A stretch of 34,590 bases of DNA from Methanolapillus africanus (GCF_032714475.1 NZ_JAWDKD010000023.1:1-34590), one strand, 5' to 3'. Counted from the first letter of the stretch, positions 1-8,445 are shown. Notes: a model not told the origin generated them from the sequence alone. Program-made: numbers and translations.

Positions 1-166
1 TATTGTTCAGAAACAGATGATGCAAAACGGGAACAGGAAAAACCTGTATTGTTCAGAAACAGATGATGCAAAACGGGAACAGGAAAAACCTGTATTGTTC
101 AGAAACAGATGATGCAAAACGGGAACAAGAAAGACCTGTATTGTTGAAAACAGAAGATGCAAGTCC
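1..166. repeat. 46-bp tandem repeat array (copy 1 of family)
   Basis: Three full units start at 1, 47 and 93, and a decayed fourth starts at 139. Units 1 and 2 are identical and unit 3 carries a few substitutions. The array may continue beyond the left edge. Read on the minus strand, each unit begins TGCATCATCTGTTT and aligns with the units at 3449-3660. There are no spacers between units, so this is a minisatellite and not a CRISPR array. It lies downstream of the isomerase gene. Confidence 0.93.
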
Positions 167-202
167 AAAAGAAAAAAGAAAAGAAAAAAGGAAAAATTTT
201 AG

Positions 203-934
203 TTAGTAAAAAGGACGTTTAAAGGAATCCTCATACTTTTCCGGATGCCGCAAAAAGTCCAATTTTTCTAAATCGTTGACAAGCCCGTACATATCTTCGC
301 CCGAAAAGAGCCCGAAATCGGGATAACTCTTGGGTTTCTTTATGGAAACTTCCGGGACTTCGTCATAACTTTTGTTTTTGATAAAACCGCCTTCCGTCAG
401 ATAATACATCAAGCCGGCCTTTTCCCGAACCGGTTCGTAGTCGGAATCAAAAGCGTCCGACACCCAGTTGGCCATCGTCAGTTTTTCGTTGGACGCGTTC
501 ACGGTCACGTGTCCGAAATCCGGTGGAATGAGAACGACATCGCCTTCATGCGCTTCAATGACGATAAATTCCGAAAAATCGCGCTTTTGAAGGAGATAAG
601 TGGCGGTGCCGTGAATGACTTGATAAACTTCGGGATAAGACGGCGCGTCGGACGCGGAGACGTGCGACACCGGCGGATGATAGTGACCGGCCGTTTTAAT
701 GAATTCGGGACCCAGCATGCCGGGCGGAATAACGGTGATATCGTAACGCAGAACATGCGTTTTCATTTTCGTCAAATCCTTGCCGTCGAGGTGCACTTCC
801 CGGTACATATCGTAAAGAACACGGTCCGGCTGTTTGGTGAGCCAAATCTGATCCATCAAAACGTCAGACATGCCGTAAAGCTTTCGGGTGGAGAAAGCCG
901 TGCAGACTTTGCTGAAATCCATTTGCGAATTCAT
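203..934 (-). CDS. pgi: Cupin-type glucose-6-phosphate isomerase
   Basis: This gene encodes a 243-residue archaeal cupin phosphoglucose isomerase, which interconverts glucose 6-phosphate and fructose 6-phosphate in the cytoplasm. It is unrelated to the bacterial and eukaryotic enzyme. The cupin metal site is visible: GHYHP gives His84 and His86, YPEVYQ gives Glu102 and FGH gives His142, matching the H-x-H, E and H ligands known for Pyrococcus PGI. The segment between the His pair and Glu is several residues longer than in Pyrococcus PGI (inferred from memory). A GGAG sequence lies ahead of the ATG, and an AT-rich TATA-like stretch at 968-980 could be its promoter. It appears monocistronic. 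In a methanogen it would serve gluconeogenesis or glycogen turnover. Stop codon TAA. Confidence 0.93.
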   Translation of the reverse strand: MNSQMDFSKVCTAFSTRKLYGMSDVLMDQIWLTKQPDRVLYDMYREVHLDGKDLTKMKTHVLRYDITVIPPGMLGPEFIKTAGHYHPPVSHVSASDAPSYPEVYQVIHGTATYLLQKRDFSEFIVIEAHEGDVVLIPPDFGHVTVNASNEKLTMANWVSDAFDSDYEPVREKAGLMYYLTEGGFIKNKSYDEVPEVSIKKPKSYPDFGLFSGEDMYGLVNDLEKLDFLRHPEKYEDSFKRPFY

Positions 935-990
935 ATCAAATCTCCGTGAATTGGTTAAAGTATGACAAAAATAAATAATGTGAAGAAACT

Positions 991-1112
991 GTGAATGAAT
1001 GTGTGAATGAATGTGTGAATGAATGTGTGAATGAATGTGTGAATGAATGTGTGAATGAATGTGTGAATGAATGTGTGAATGAATGTGTGAATGAATGTGT
1101 GAATGAATATGT
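991..1112. repeat. 12-bp tandem repeat
   Basis: About ten near-perfect copies of GTGTGAATGAAT run without spacers; the last copy has a single change (AATATG). The array sits upstream of the isomerase gene, roughly 55-180 bases from its start codon and just outside the probable promoter. It fills much of the 302-base gap between pgi and hisD. The rest of that gap is AT-rich with no recognisable gene. Confidence 0.95.
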
Positions 1113-1236
1113 GATTTAATTTTATAATAATCTGAAGTATATAAGTTTTAATTTGTTTTATAGTTTACTTTAAGTTTAAACAAAGTTGACAATTGCCGGA
1201 ACATATAAAACCGCAATCAGCCCGGTCAATTTCATT

Positions 1237-2517
1237 TTATTCAAATCTTTTTCGAACGGCTTCGGCGTGTTCGAAAAGGCCTTCTTCTTCCGCCAGCGCA
1301 ATCACGGTGTCTTTGATGTTGGAAAGTCCTTCCTTGCTGATTTTTTGAACCGTCATGAATTTTAAGAAGTGAGCGGTGTTGAGCCCGGAATACATCCGCA
1401 CGTAGCCGGACGTCGGCAGCACGTGGTTGGTGCCGGACGCATAATCGCCGGCCGGAACGGGTGCGTAATTGCCGACAAAAATGGAGCCGGCGTTTTTAAT
1501 TTTCGATAAAACGGCGTCTTCCAATTTCGGATCAACCATAATTTGAAGGTGTTCGGGTCCGAATTTGTTGGAAAATGAGACGCACTCGTCCAAATCTTTC
1601 GTGATCAAGACGGCTGAATTCAAAAGCGCGGCGTCGATGATTTCTTTTCGCTTTGCGGTTTTCTTTTGGGAATCCACTTCGTTCATCACCGCTTTTGCAA
1701 AAGCGTCCGACGGCGTCACGAGAACGGAAACGGAATTCGGATCGTGTTCGGCCTGCGCCAAAATATCGGCGGCGGCCATCTTTGGGTTGGCGAAATCGTC
1801 GGCGATGATGAGCACTTCGCTCGGCCCGGCCGGGAAATCGATTTCCGCAAAATCCCGGACCTTCATTTTGGCAGCCGTCACGTAAACATTTCCGGGACCG
1901 ACGATTTTGTCGACCTGCGGAATACTCTCTGTGCCGTACGCCATGGCGGCGATCGCTTGCGCGCCGCCGGTTTTAAAGATTTTGTCGACGCCTGCGATTT
2001 TTGACGCGGCGAGCGTTAACGGATGAACGGTGCCGTCGCTGCGCGCCGGCGTACAAACGATAATTTCGCCGACGCCGGCCGCTTTGGCCGGAATCGCGGT
2101 CATCAAAACCGTTGACGGATAGCTGGCGCGACCACCCGGAACATAACAGCCGACGCGTGCGAGCGGCACCGGCTTTTGACCGAGAAGAATGCCTTTCGTA
2201 TTTTCGACCCAAAGCTCTTTCGGAAGCTGCGCTTCATGGAATTTTCGAATATTGTCGGCCGCTTTTTGAAGGTGGGCCAAGAGTTCCGGCGAAAGCCCGG
2301 AAACGCCGTCTTCGATTTCTTTTTGGGAAACGAGAAGCGCCGATAACTTGGCTTTATCGAATTTTTCGGCGTAATCCAAAATAGCGGCGTCGCCATTTTC
2401 CCGGACATTTTTTAAAATCGCGTCGACCGACGCTTCAACATCGGAAAGCGCGGTGTTGCGGGAAAGAAGTTTCTTTTGGTCCGATTCGGATAAATCGGAT
2501 AATTTTTGACAAATCAT
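1237..2517 (-). CDS. hisD: Histidinol dehydrogenase
   Basis: This 426-residue protein catalyses the last two oxidations of histidine biosynthesis, L-histidinol to L-histidine with two NAD+. Its length is normal for HisD. Family motifs are present in order: the glycine-rich GCYVPGGRASYPST, VDKIVGPGNVYV, IDFPAGPSEVL, QAEHDPNS, FGPEHLQI, PAGDYASGTNHVLPT and LFEHAEAV. These include the Gln, His, Asp and His zinc ligands known from the E. coli enzyme. It stands alone with no other his gene nearby. There is no convincing ribosome binding site; a TATA-like box at 2541-2548 lies 27 bases before the ATG, which suggests a leaderless transcript. Stop codon TAA. Confidence 0.97.
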   Translation of the reverse strand: MICQKLSDLSESDQKKLLSRNTALSDVEASVDAILKNVRENGDAAILDYAEKFDKAKLSALLVSQKEIEDGVSGLSPELLAHLQKAADNIRKFHEAQLPKELWVENTKGILLGQKPVPLARVGCYVPGGRASYPSTVLMTAIPAKAAGVGEIIVCTPARSDGTVHPLTLAASKIAGVDKIFKTGGAQAIAAMAYGTESIPQVDKIVGPGNVYVTAAKMKVRDFAEIDFPAGPSEVLIIADDFANPKMAAADILAQAEHDPNSVSVLVTPSDAFAKAVMNEVDSQKKTAKRKEIIDAALLNSAVLITKDLDECVSFSNKFGPEHLQIMVDPKLEDAVLSKIKNAGSIFVGNYAPVPAGDYASGTNHVLPTSGYVRMYSGLNTAHFLKFMTVQKISKEGLSNIKDTVIALAEEEGLFEHAEAVRKRFE

Positions 2518-2540
2518 GAAGGATAAAACCGCCTGAAATC

Positions 2541-2548
2541 AAATAAAC
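2541..2548 (-). promoter_or_regulatory. TATA-like box of hisD
   Basis: The minus strand reads GTTTATTT here, centred about 27 bases ahead of the hisD ATG. That is the distance at which archaeal transcription would begin at or next to the start codon. This is position-based inference. Confidence 0.45.
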
Positions 2549-2735
2549 TTTGTCATTTTGAACAAAACGAAAAGAATATAAACGGAAGAAAAAAATGGAA
2601 AATAAAAAGAGGGGACCGTTTTTGAGAAATGAAAAAGAATGAAAGATGAAAAGTGAAAAGAACGTAAAACGAAAAGAACATAAAGAAAATAATGTAAAAA
2701 TAAAGAAATAAAAGAAATGAATGGGGAAAGAAGGA

Positions 2736-3095
2736 TTACAAATACCGTGCAATCGCTTTCGCATATCTTTTATACCAAGCGTTGCCGTACATGAAAGAAC
2801 GGTAGCCGAGCCGGACGTTGTTGGAATTGACGACGTAAAAGTCGGTCAGAACTCTGACAAACGGAAGGTGGTTCCCGGTCTGAACGAAGAATTTGAGTAA
2901 AAAGAAGAATTCGTAGGTCACATAACGCAAATCTGAAATAATCATCGCCGGATTAACAATCGCCAATTTGATTTCGGTCGCCAGAAACATCAGCGCGCCA
3001 AAAATGAGGGAGATGCCGCAAAAAACGGCCATACAAACGTCCGTCAAATAATACCGCCGCGTTCCATCCGGATTAAACCGTTTCAGATTAACCAT
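2736..3095 (-). CDS. Hypothetical small membrane protein
   Basis: I do not recognise this family. The protein is 119 residues from the ATG at 3095; a GTG at 3104 would add three residues. The ATG is preferred because an AATATATT box at 3118-3125 lies about 27 bases upstream, the leaderless spacing. The N-terminus is polar and basic (MVNLKRFNPDGTRRYYLTD). One clear membrane segment follows (about residues 20-42, rich in Ile, Leu, Phe and Ala), then a weaker hydrophobic stretch around 60-75 and a basic aromatic tail. GC-rich third codon positions against AT-rich surroundings support real coding. It is followed by a long pyrimidine-rich tract on its own strand. Stop codon TAA. Confidence 0.55.
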   Translation of the reverse strand: MVNLKRFNPDGTRRYYLTDVCMAVFCGISLIFGALMFLATEIKLAIVNPAMIISDLRYVTYEFFFLLKFFVQTGNHLPFVRVLTDFYVVNSNNVRLGYRSFMYGNAWYKRYAKAIARYL

Positions 3096-3448
3096 TTCCG
3101 TCACTTCTTTTTTTGTGAATATATTAAAGACGTTATTTTCAATATATATTCTTTCTCTACGACAATCGCTTTTTTCGGACTTGCAGGGTTGACGAAAAAC
3201 GGAAAGAGACGACGTGTTTTTTGAGGACTTTTTTGAAACGGAACAAAATATTGAGCCGCCTGATTCTTGTTTTTATTTCACCTATTGTTTTATTCAAAAA
3301 GACGTTAATTGATACTGTTTTTGAGTAAAAATCCAAGAATTTTTTTGATTTTTGGACCATATCGTCCGAACCCGTTTCCAAAAATAGATTGTACCGGCAG
3401 ATTCTGATTGCCAATTGTATCCAACGGATCTGTTTTTTAGATTCCGGC

Positions 3449-3660
3449 TGCACCTGCTGTTTCCAAAAGTACAGTTGTTTCTTGGTACCGATTTGCATCA
3501 TCTGTTTTCCAAAAATACAGTTGTTTCCTGATACCGATATGCATCATCTGTTTTCCAAAAATACACATATTTCCTGATACCGATATGCATCATCTGTTTC
3601 CAAAAATACACTTGTTTCTTGGTACCGATCTGCACCTATTGTTTCAAAATGCACCTTCCT
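3449..3660. repeat. 46-bp tandem repeat array (copy 2 of family, inverted)
   Basis: Units begin at 3449, 3494, 3540, 3586 and 3631, giving four full units of 45-46 bases and one partial. The central units start TGCATCATCTGTTT. Aligned with the reverse complement of the array at 1-166, I count 36 matches in 46 positions. The two arrays lie in opposite orientation and flank the pgi, hisD and membrane-protein genes. More decayed sequence of similar flavour extends left towards 3375. Confidence 0.9.
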
Positions 3661-3671
3661 GTTAAGGATAT

Positions 3672-3706
3672 CCGCTTAAACAGACGCAAAGCGTCTGTTT
3701 AAGCGG
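3672..3706. other. Perfect 16-bp hairpin
   Basis: CCGCTTAAACAGACGC at 3672-3687 is followed by a three-base AAA loop and its exact reverse complement at 3691-3706. It lies between the 46-bp array and the 3' end of cca. Neither side carries a run of T directly after the stem, so it is not a classic terminator on either strand. It may be a small structured RNA, a protein-binding palindrome or the remnant of a mobile element. Confidence 0.85.
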
Positions 3707-3829
3707 GATGGTTTGCTTGAAAAAAGAAAAGAAAGGAAGGGATATTATTTGAAAAAAGAGAATTGACCGGCAGTTTTCCTATAATTTTAAAAAAGAAAGG
3801 AAAAGGATTTGTTTTTCAAGAAACGTGTC

Positions 3830-3854
3830 GCCATAACGCGCGCGACGCCGCCCA
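3830..3854. repeat. GC-rich dispersed element, copy 1
   Basis: This 25-base copy matches copy 2 (23979-24003) at 24 of 25 positions. The common core across copies is TAACGCGCGCGGCGCCGCC, with one change here. It lies two bases beyond the cca stop codon, in otherwise AT-rich DNA. Confidence 0.8.
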
Positions 3855-3856
3855 CA

Positions 3857-5263
3857 TCAAATTTGTTTCGTCAGCTTTTCATTCATCCATTTCCAAAAAG
3901 CCGGATCCTGAATTTGACAAATCTCGTCCAAACCGATGATTTGGTACCCGTCGGACACTGCCGCTCGCACATGCCGGCCGAGCGCCGCTTCCTTGAGAAT
4001 TTTGTCGGCGATCAAACTCTCCGCCGTTTGATATTTCCGAACGATTTCCGCCACAAGATATTCATTCTTAATTTTCAGCGTGAACGTTTCGTCCGCATCT
4101 TTATATTTGCCGTAGAAAGATTGAGCGTTGTCAGCCGCCCAAACCGGCGGTCCGACACGCCGTTGAAGCGGCGGCAGCATTCTTGACATCAATTCGACCA
4201 GAATAATGCATTTGTCGCCGGCAAACGCATGCGTGTTCATGACAGCAAAATCGTTCACGGTCAGAATTTCACCCAACGAATTCTCGAGGCGGAAAAGCTG
4301 CGGATAAAGCGTGTCGTCCGCCTTTTGCGGCGCGTCAAACGCAACGCCGACCCATTCCGTCCCCCGCTTTTTCATGATGTTTTTAAATTCAGCCACAGGC
4401 AATGGCGCATATTCCTTTTTCACAAAGAATTCGGCGCTTGGGTTTTTCATATAACGCTGAGCCGCGTTGATAAATTGCGCGAACCGCGTCAACGAAAGCG
4501 CGGCGGCGACGTTGCGCTTCGGATCGGTCGGATCGATGACGACGAGCGGATCCTCGTGCGCCAGCGTTTGGTGGCCCATGATGTCGATCGTCTGACCGAA
4601 CCGCCAGCTTGCCGCGTTTTTAAGGACGTCTTCAAACGAGCCGTACCAAATAACCAGCAGCTCCGTCAAATAACCGGAAAAGCCGCCGTTGCGGACTTCC
4701 GACCCGTAAACGCCGCTGCTTTTCATGAATTGTTTCAGCAGAAGCACATCGTCCTGTTTCCCCGGAATGCGTTCTTTGATAAAACAGCAATGAAACGGCG
4801 TCCGGTCGACGGCCGACTTGATGTCGGACGCGCTTTTGACCCGGAAACACGGCACCAAATCCACTTCAAAACCGCCTTTGGTAATATGAATATACGGATG
4901 CTCCGAATGCCGGTCTTCCCAAGAATCACCGGACTTTGCCACTTCCATCAAAAGACGCCGGCTGCGCGTTTCCATATCCTGCCGGGAAACGTCTTCCGGA
5001 TAGGAAACAAAAAGATCAATGTCATGGTTGCCGGAAAGCCAGGTGGAACGCTCGGCGGAGCCGACGGAAATCGGAACGATATCGTCCTCGCCAAACATCT
5101 CCGCCGTTTTGCAAATCGTTTCCAAAAGTTCGGCTTTGACCGCTTCCAACTTCGTTCTCTCCGCGTCCGACGGCCGGATTTTCGGAAGAACCTGCGCCCG
5201 GATTTGCGAAAAAACGGCAGCGTCCGGAATCTGATCTGCATTTGATATTTTATGGGAAGTCAT
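3857..5263 (-). CDS. cca: CCA-adding enzyme (archaeal tRNA nucleotidyltransferase)
   Basis: This 468-residue class I enzyme adds or repairs the CCA end of tRNA using CTP and ATP without a nucleic acid template. The nucleotidyltransferase core near residues 68-86 reads GSAERSTWLSGNHDIDLFV, with the carboxylates Asp81 and Asp83; the third, Asp135, lies in the strand EVDLVPCF. The HPYIHI segment before it and the C-terminal domains fit the archaeal family, and the length is normal. It is transcribed away from the yhhQ-like gene across a 479-base gap. A copy of the GC-rich element abuts the stop codon. Stop codon TGA. Confidence 0.95.
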   Translation of the reverse strand: MTSHKISNADQIPDAAVFSQIRAQVLPKIRPSDAERTKLEAVKAELLETICKTAEMFGEDDIVPISVGSAERSTWLSGNHDIDLFVSYPEDVSRQDMETRSRRLLMEVAKSGDSWEDRHSEHPYIHITKGGFEVDLVPCFRVKSASDIKSAVDRTPFHCCFIKERIPGKQDDVLLLKQFMKSSGVYGSEVRNGGFSGYLTELLVIWYGSFEDVLKNAASWRFGQTIDIMGHQTLAHEDPLVVIDPTDPKRNVAAALSLTRFAQFINAAQRYMKNPSAEFFVKKEYAPLPVAEFKNIMKKRGTEWVGVAFDAPQKADDTLYPQLFRLENSLGEILTVNDFAVMNTHAFAGDKCIILVELMSRMLPPLQRRVGPPVWAADNAQSFYGKYKDADETFTLKIKNEYLVAEIVRKYQTAESLIADKILKEAALGRHVRAAVSDGYQIIGLDEICQIQDPAFWKWMNEKLTKQI

Positions 5264-5742
5264 GACGTCACAAGCCTGTATAGATAAGTGAAAGAAGAAG
5301 CAACTTCTTTTTATTAAATTTTATCTGAAATTTTGGTATTTTATCGATTATGAATATTGTCTGATTTCCGGTTTTGAATGAAATTCATTTTTGACGCGTA
5401 TCATTCATATACTAAGAATCAAATGAATTTTCCAGCTTTTTCGATTGGCCAAATAATTGAAAAAAAGGAAAACTTCTAAAAACAACCCGAAGAACCCCTT
5501 GAAACGGATTCTTCATCCCCAAACCCGGTCATTCAGTCGAAAAGAGTCGACTGAATGATTCAAGGGGCGTTTTTGTTGTCTTTCAACCGCGAACCGCATA
5601 CTTGAAACCTATGCTTTCGCACGGCAGCCTGCTCATAAAAGACCGGCGCCAACAAATCTGAAACAAAAGAAATCAAAACAAGCTGACATGCTCGAATTTC
5701 ATTCAGATTTTATATCAATTATTGCTACAGAGGAAGTAAACT
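5264..5742. other. Divergent intergenic region cca / yhhQ-like
   Basis: This 479-base gap between divergent genes is AT-rich near cca. It contains a strongly structured segment at 5489-5580 (described separately). After that comes about 160 bases of mixed composition with no open frame or tRNA that I can recognise, ending in an AT-rich box (about 5708-5714) and a GAGGAA ribosome binding site at 5730-5735. Confidence 0.6.
5489..5580 (+). promoter_or_regulatory. Candidate structured RNA or attenuator upstream of yhhQ-like gene
   Basis: An outer stem pairs CCCCTTGAA (5495-5503) with TTCAAGGGG (5559-5567). Inside it, CATTCAGTCGA (5530-5540) pairs perfectly with TCGACTGAATG (5547-5557) around a six-base loop. 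The outer stem is followed by CGTTTTTGTTGT, which is terminator-like. An alternative pairing, GAAGAA (5489-5494) with TTCTTC (5509-5514), would enclose the left arm of the outer stem. It may be an attenuator for the transporter gene or the terminator of a short transcript. Strand and function are inferred, and I recognise no known riboswitch class. Confidence 0.4.
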
Positions 5743-6540
5743 ATGGATTTTAGCGTTTTATATATCATCATCTTTTGGCTCATTACCATGACGGCCGTCA
5801 CTCTCGTGTCCGTCCGCATCATTAAAAAATATCCGGTCTACGGATTCGTCGCTCTGACCGCTTTTTACGTCACCTACCTGCTCAGTTCGCAGGTGATTGC
5901 CACACGCCTTGTCACCTACGACTTCGGCACCTGGTTCGGATACAGTTTGATTCTGACCGCACCGGCCGCCGCCATCATTTACCCGTTCATTTCCCAAGTG
6001 CTCGACATGATCAACGAAGTGTACGGCAAAAAAAGAGCCGTGACCGCAATTGCCATCGCCCTTTTGACCCAGATTTTGTACGTCATGTTCGTCGCTATGT
6101 CCATGCAAATCCCGGCCGCGCCGTTTTATGAACTCAACGAAGCCTGGCTGTCCATTTTCAGCCTCAGCGTCGGCATTGTTTTCGCCAGCTGGATTTCATT
6201 TTTGGTTTGTTCAATTCTGGACACCTACATGTTCTCCTTCATCAAACAAAAATTACGCCCGCGGGAACTGGCCTTTAAAGGAGACACGTTCTTTAACCCG
6301 TACATTTGGATCCGATCCTTGCTGACCGACGTCGTCAGTTTGGCGCTGGACTCCATCATCTTCGTCTTCATCGCGTTTTACATCATCGGCGGCATGCCGC
6401 TGGACGTCGTCACCGGATTGATTGTCGGACAACTGATCGTTAAAGTGTTGGTGGGCGCCGTGGACACGCCGTGGTTCGCACTCTACAAGAAATTGATCGG
6501 CGACATTGACTATTCCAAGAAAATCGAACAAGAATTGTGA
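5743..6540 (+). CDS. YhhQ/VUT-family transporter (probable queuosine or archaeosine precursor uptake)
   Basis: This 265-residue integral membrane protein has six or so hydrophobic segments (about residues 3-26, 31-51, 66-90, 97-120, 135-160, 195-245). Two family hallmarks of COG1738 are visible: SSQVIATRLV after the second helix, and SQVLDMINEVYGKKRA, where the family has a D-x-x-x-E-V-Y-G stretch. E. coli YhhQ imports 7-deazaguanine precursors of queuosine. In an archaeon the substrate would more likely be preQ0 for archaeosine, which is inference. GAGGAA lies seven bases ahead of the ATG. The stop codon (TGA) is part of a hairpin terminator. A structured element sits 160-250 bases upstream. 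Confidence 0.82.
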   Translation: MDFSVLYIIIFWLITMTAVTLVSVRIIKKYPVYGFVALTAFYVTYLLSSQVIATRLVTYDFGTWFGYSLILTAPAAAIIYPFISQVLDMINEVYGKKRAVTAIAIALLTQILYVMFVAMSMQIPAAPFYELNEAWLSIFSLSVGIVFASWISFLVCSILDTYMFSFIKQKLRPRELAFKGDTFFNPYIWIRSLLTDVVSLALDSIIFVFIAFYIIGGMPLDVVTGLIVGQLIVKVLVGAVDTPWFALYKKLIGDIDYSKKIEQEL

Positions 6541-6560
6541 TCATAACAGATCACAATTTT
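6534..6560 (+). terminator. Hairpin terminator overlapping the transporter stop codon
   Basis: ATTGTGATC (6534-6542) pairs with GATCACAAT (6549-6557) around a six-base loop and is followed by T-rich DNA. The stop codon TGA lies inside the left arm. Confidence 0.6.
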
Positions 6561-6909
6561 ACTTTACGTTTTTTATCATATTTTATGATTTTTTCATATT
6601 TTATACCATTTCTGAATCATATTTTATGATCATTTTTTATTACCATTTTTTATTACCATTTTTATGATCATTTCTTATTATTTTTTGAACGCCATACTTT
6701 TTCCGATTTTTGTGTTACAAAACTATTTTAAACAAAGGATAACTTTCTGTTTCTATTCAATTTATTTCATAAACAGACTCAGAAAATAACGTCAGCCAAA
6801 TTGAAATGGTTCGGGCGTTCGCATTTTTAACATTCAACCGCCAAAAGCCGTCTTAACTTATGACAATCATCGATTAATTACAATTATACCGACAGGGGGA
6901 CCCTGAGAA
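6541..6909. other. AT-rich intergenic region with short repeats
   Basis: This 369-base gap begins with the terminator, followed by a T-rich stretch (about 6558-6690) that repeats ATTTTTTATTACC and TATGATCATTT motifs. The remainder up to 6890 has no recognisable gene or RNA. A GGGGGA ribosome binding site for cfbE sits at its right end. Confidence 0.6.
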
Positions 6910-8445
6910 ATGGAAAATTCAGAAATACCGTGGACCAAAATTGCCGTTTTCGACTTAAATCACGGCGGACTTGCGATTGCGAGCCAGCTGCTTAAAAAAG
7001 GCGTCCAACTCACCGCCTTTGACATTTACAAAAAGATGAGCGACGAAAAGATCAAAAAAGCCACGGAAGACTACGGATTTTCGGTTTCCAACAACTTGGC
7101 GGACTTGGACGCGGACGAGCCTTTCGAACTGGTTTGCCTGCCGATTCACGTCGACAGCCAAAACGAATTCGTTCAAAAAGCGATCGAATTGAATCTCCCG
7201 ACCATGACGCACCACGATATCGTCGGTCGGATGCTTCACGGCGACAAACGGCTGGAAGGAAAGAAACTCATTGAATTCACCGGCACCCGCGGAAAAACAA
7301 GCGCTTGCACACTTTTCGCACAAATGCTGTCTTACAAAAAATGCATCGGATTACACACATCCAAAGGCATTTCCGTTTGGAAAAACGGTCAGTTTAAAAT
7401 GATCCGAGAAGGCGTCAGCATCTCTCCGGCTTACGTTCCGGACATCATTGATTTCATTTTTGACAGCGGCTACGACCCGGAAACATTCGTCTTTGAAATT
7501 TCACTCGGCAGCACCGGCGCGGAAGACGTCGGCGTTTTGACGACGCTGGAACCGGAATACATGGTTTCCGGCAAATCCTTAACGTCGACCGAAGTCAAAA
7601 CACAAATATTTACCCGCGCCAAAGAAAACGGCACGTTCATCGTCAATTACAACGATTGGGAAAAAATCAAAAACTACATCCGAAAGGACCAAGAAGTCAT
7701 CGTTTTTGACGCGTCCGGCAAAGCCGTGGAAGACGGACAGCCGACCGATGTGTTTTTAAATATTTCCAAAGGGAAAGACGGCAAAAAGACCGCCGAAATC
7801 GAATCCTCCCGCAACAGCAAATTTTTCAGCGTCGACTTGTCGGACGATTACGACCCCGAATCTTACAAAACCGCATTTGCGGCGTCCATTTCCGCCGCGC
7901 TTGAGTTCGACGTCACCGAATCGCAAATCGCGGACGTTCTCGAACATTTCAACGGCATCACCGGACGGATGAAAGAAACCGAAGAAGAAGGCCGGCGCGT
8001 GATTGACAACTCCAATTCCGGATTAGATATTTATTCCTGCGAATGGGCGATCAAATACATGCTGGAGAAATATTTCGACAAAAAATCACCTTACTACGAC
8101 ACCGCTGCCAAACGAGAGCTGATCGTCGTGATCGGCGAGGAAGGCCGGACGGTTTGCGACGGCATCGAGCCGTTTGCAATTGATAAATTAGTAGAATATT
8201 ACAAAAAAGACATTGACAAACTGATTTTGGTCGGCGACCGCTTGAAAAATTACATGGGCGACAAATGCAGCCGCAACGTCGACGCCGAAGAAGCCGGAAA
8301 CGTGGAACCGCCGGTCGAAGCCGGTGAAAACGGCGACGTCTGCACATCGCTTTACGCCGACGATTTCAAATCCGGATTTATGAAAGCGCTTGACGTTTCA
8401 AAAGAAGGCGACATCATTGTCATGGCCGTGAAAAGTTTCAGATAA
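6910..8445 (+). CDS. cfbE: CfbE, Mur-ligase-like F430 synthetase
   Basis: This 511-residue protein is related to Mur ligases. In methanogens CfbE performs the last ATP-dependent step of coenzyme F430 synthesis: it activates the free carboxylate of 15,17(3)-seco-F430-17(3)-acid to close the six-membered carbocyclic ring. The ATP-binding loop is GTRGKTS (residues 125-131), and the N-terminal domain begins with a Rossmann-like strand, IAVFDLNHGG. The central ISLGSTGAEDVG, the NSNSGLDIYSCEW segment and the C-terminal GDRLKNYMG fit the methanogen-specific subfamily. It is the first gene of the cluster, with a strong GGGGGA site upstream. A low-complexity insertion near residues 455-470 looks variable. 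Stop codon TAA. Confidence 0.92.
   Translation: MENSEIPWTKIAVFDLNHGGLAIASQLLKKGVQLTAFDIYKKMSDEKIKKATEDYGFSVSNNLADLDADEPFELVCLPIHVDSQNEFVQKAIELNLPTMTHHDIVGRMLHGDKRLEGKKLIEFTGTRGKTSACTLFAQMLSYKKCIGLHTSKGISVWKNGQFKMIREGVSISPAYVPDIIDFIFDSGYDPETFVFEISLGSTGAEDVGVLTTLEPEYMVSGKSLTSTEVKTQIFTRAKENGTFIVNYNDWEKIKNYIRKDQEVIVFDASGKAVEDGQPTDVFLNISKGKDGKKTAEIESSRNSKFFSVDLSDDYDPESYKTAFAASISAALEFDVTESQIADVLEHFNGITGRMKETEEEGRRVIDNSNSGLDIYSCEWAIKYMLEKYFDKKSPYYDTAAKRELIVVIGEEGRTVCDGIEPFAIDKLVEYYKKDIDKLILVGDRLKNYMGDKCSRNVDAEEAGNVEPPVEAGENGDVCTSLYADDFKSGFMKALDVSKEGDIIVMAVKSFR

Larger units (their letters stand above)
3105..3856. other. Gene-poor intergenic region with repeats and hairpin
   Basis: This 752-base gap holds a 46-bp repeat array (3449-3660), a perfect 16-bp hairpin (3672-3706), a minus-strand pyrimidine-rich tract downstream of cca (about 3716-3828) and a copy of the GC-rich dispersed element (3830-3854). 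A 114-codon minus-strand frame at 3157-3501 starts inside the repeat array, and I do not consider it a gene. Confidence 0.7.

Noticed and set aside
1..166. Possible CRISPR array
   Set aside because: The whole 46-base unit is repeated head to tail with no unique spacers, and there are no cas genes in the window.
2435..2764. Phe/Ser-rich minus-strand frame between hisD and the membrane protein
   Set aside because: It overlaps both genes and translates a pyrimidine-rich tract.
3157..3501. 114-codon minus-strand frame
   Set aside because: It starts inside the 46-bp repeat array, has no ribosome binding site or promoter in position, and its basic Phe/Lys-rich translation reflects AT-rich DNA.
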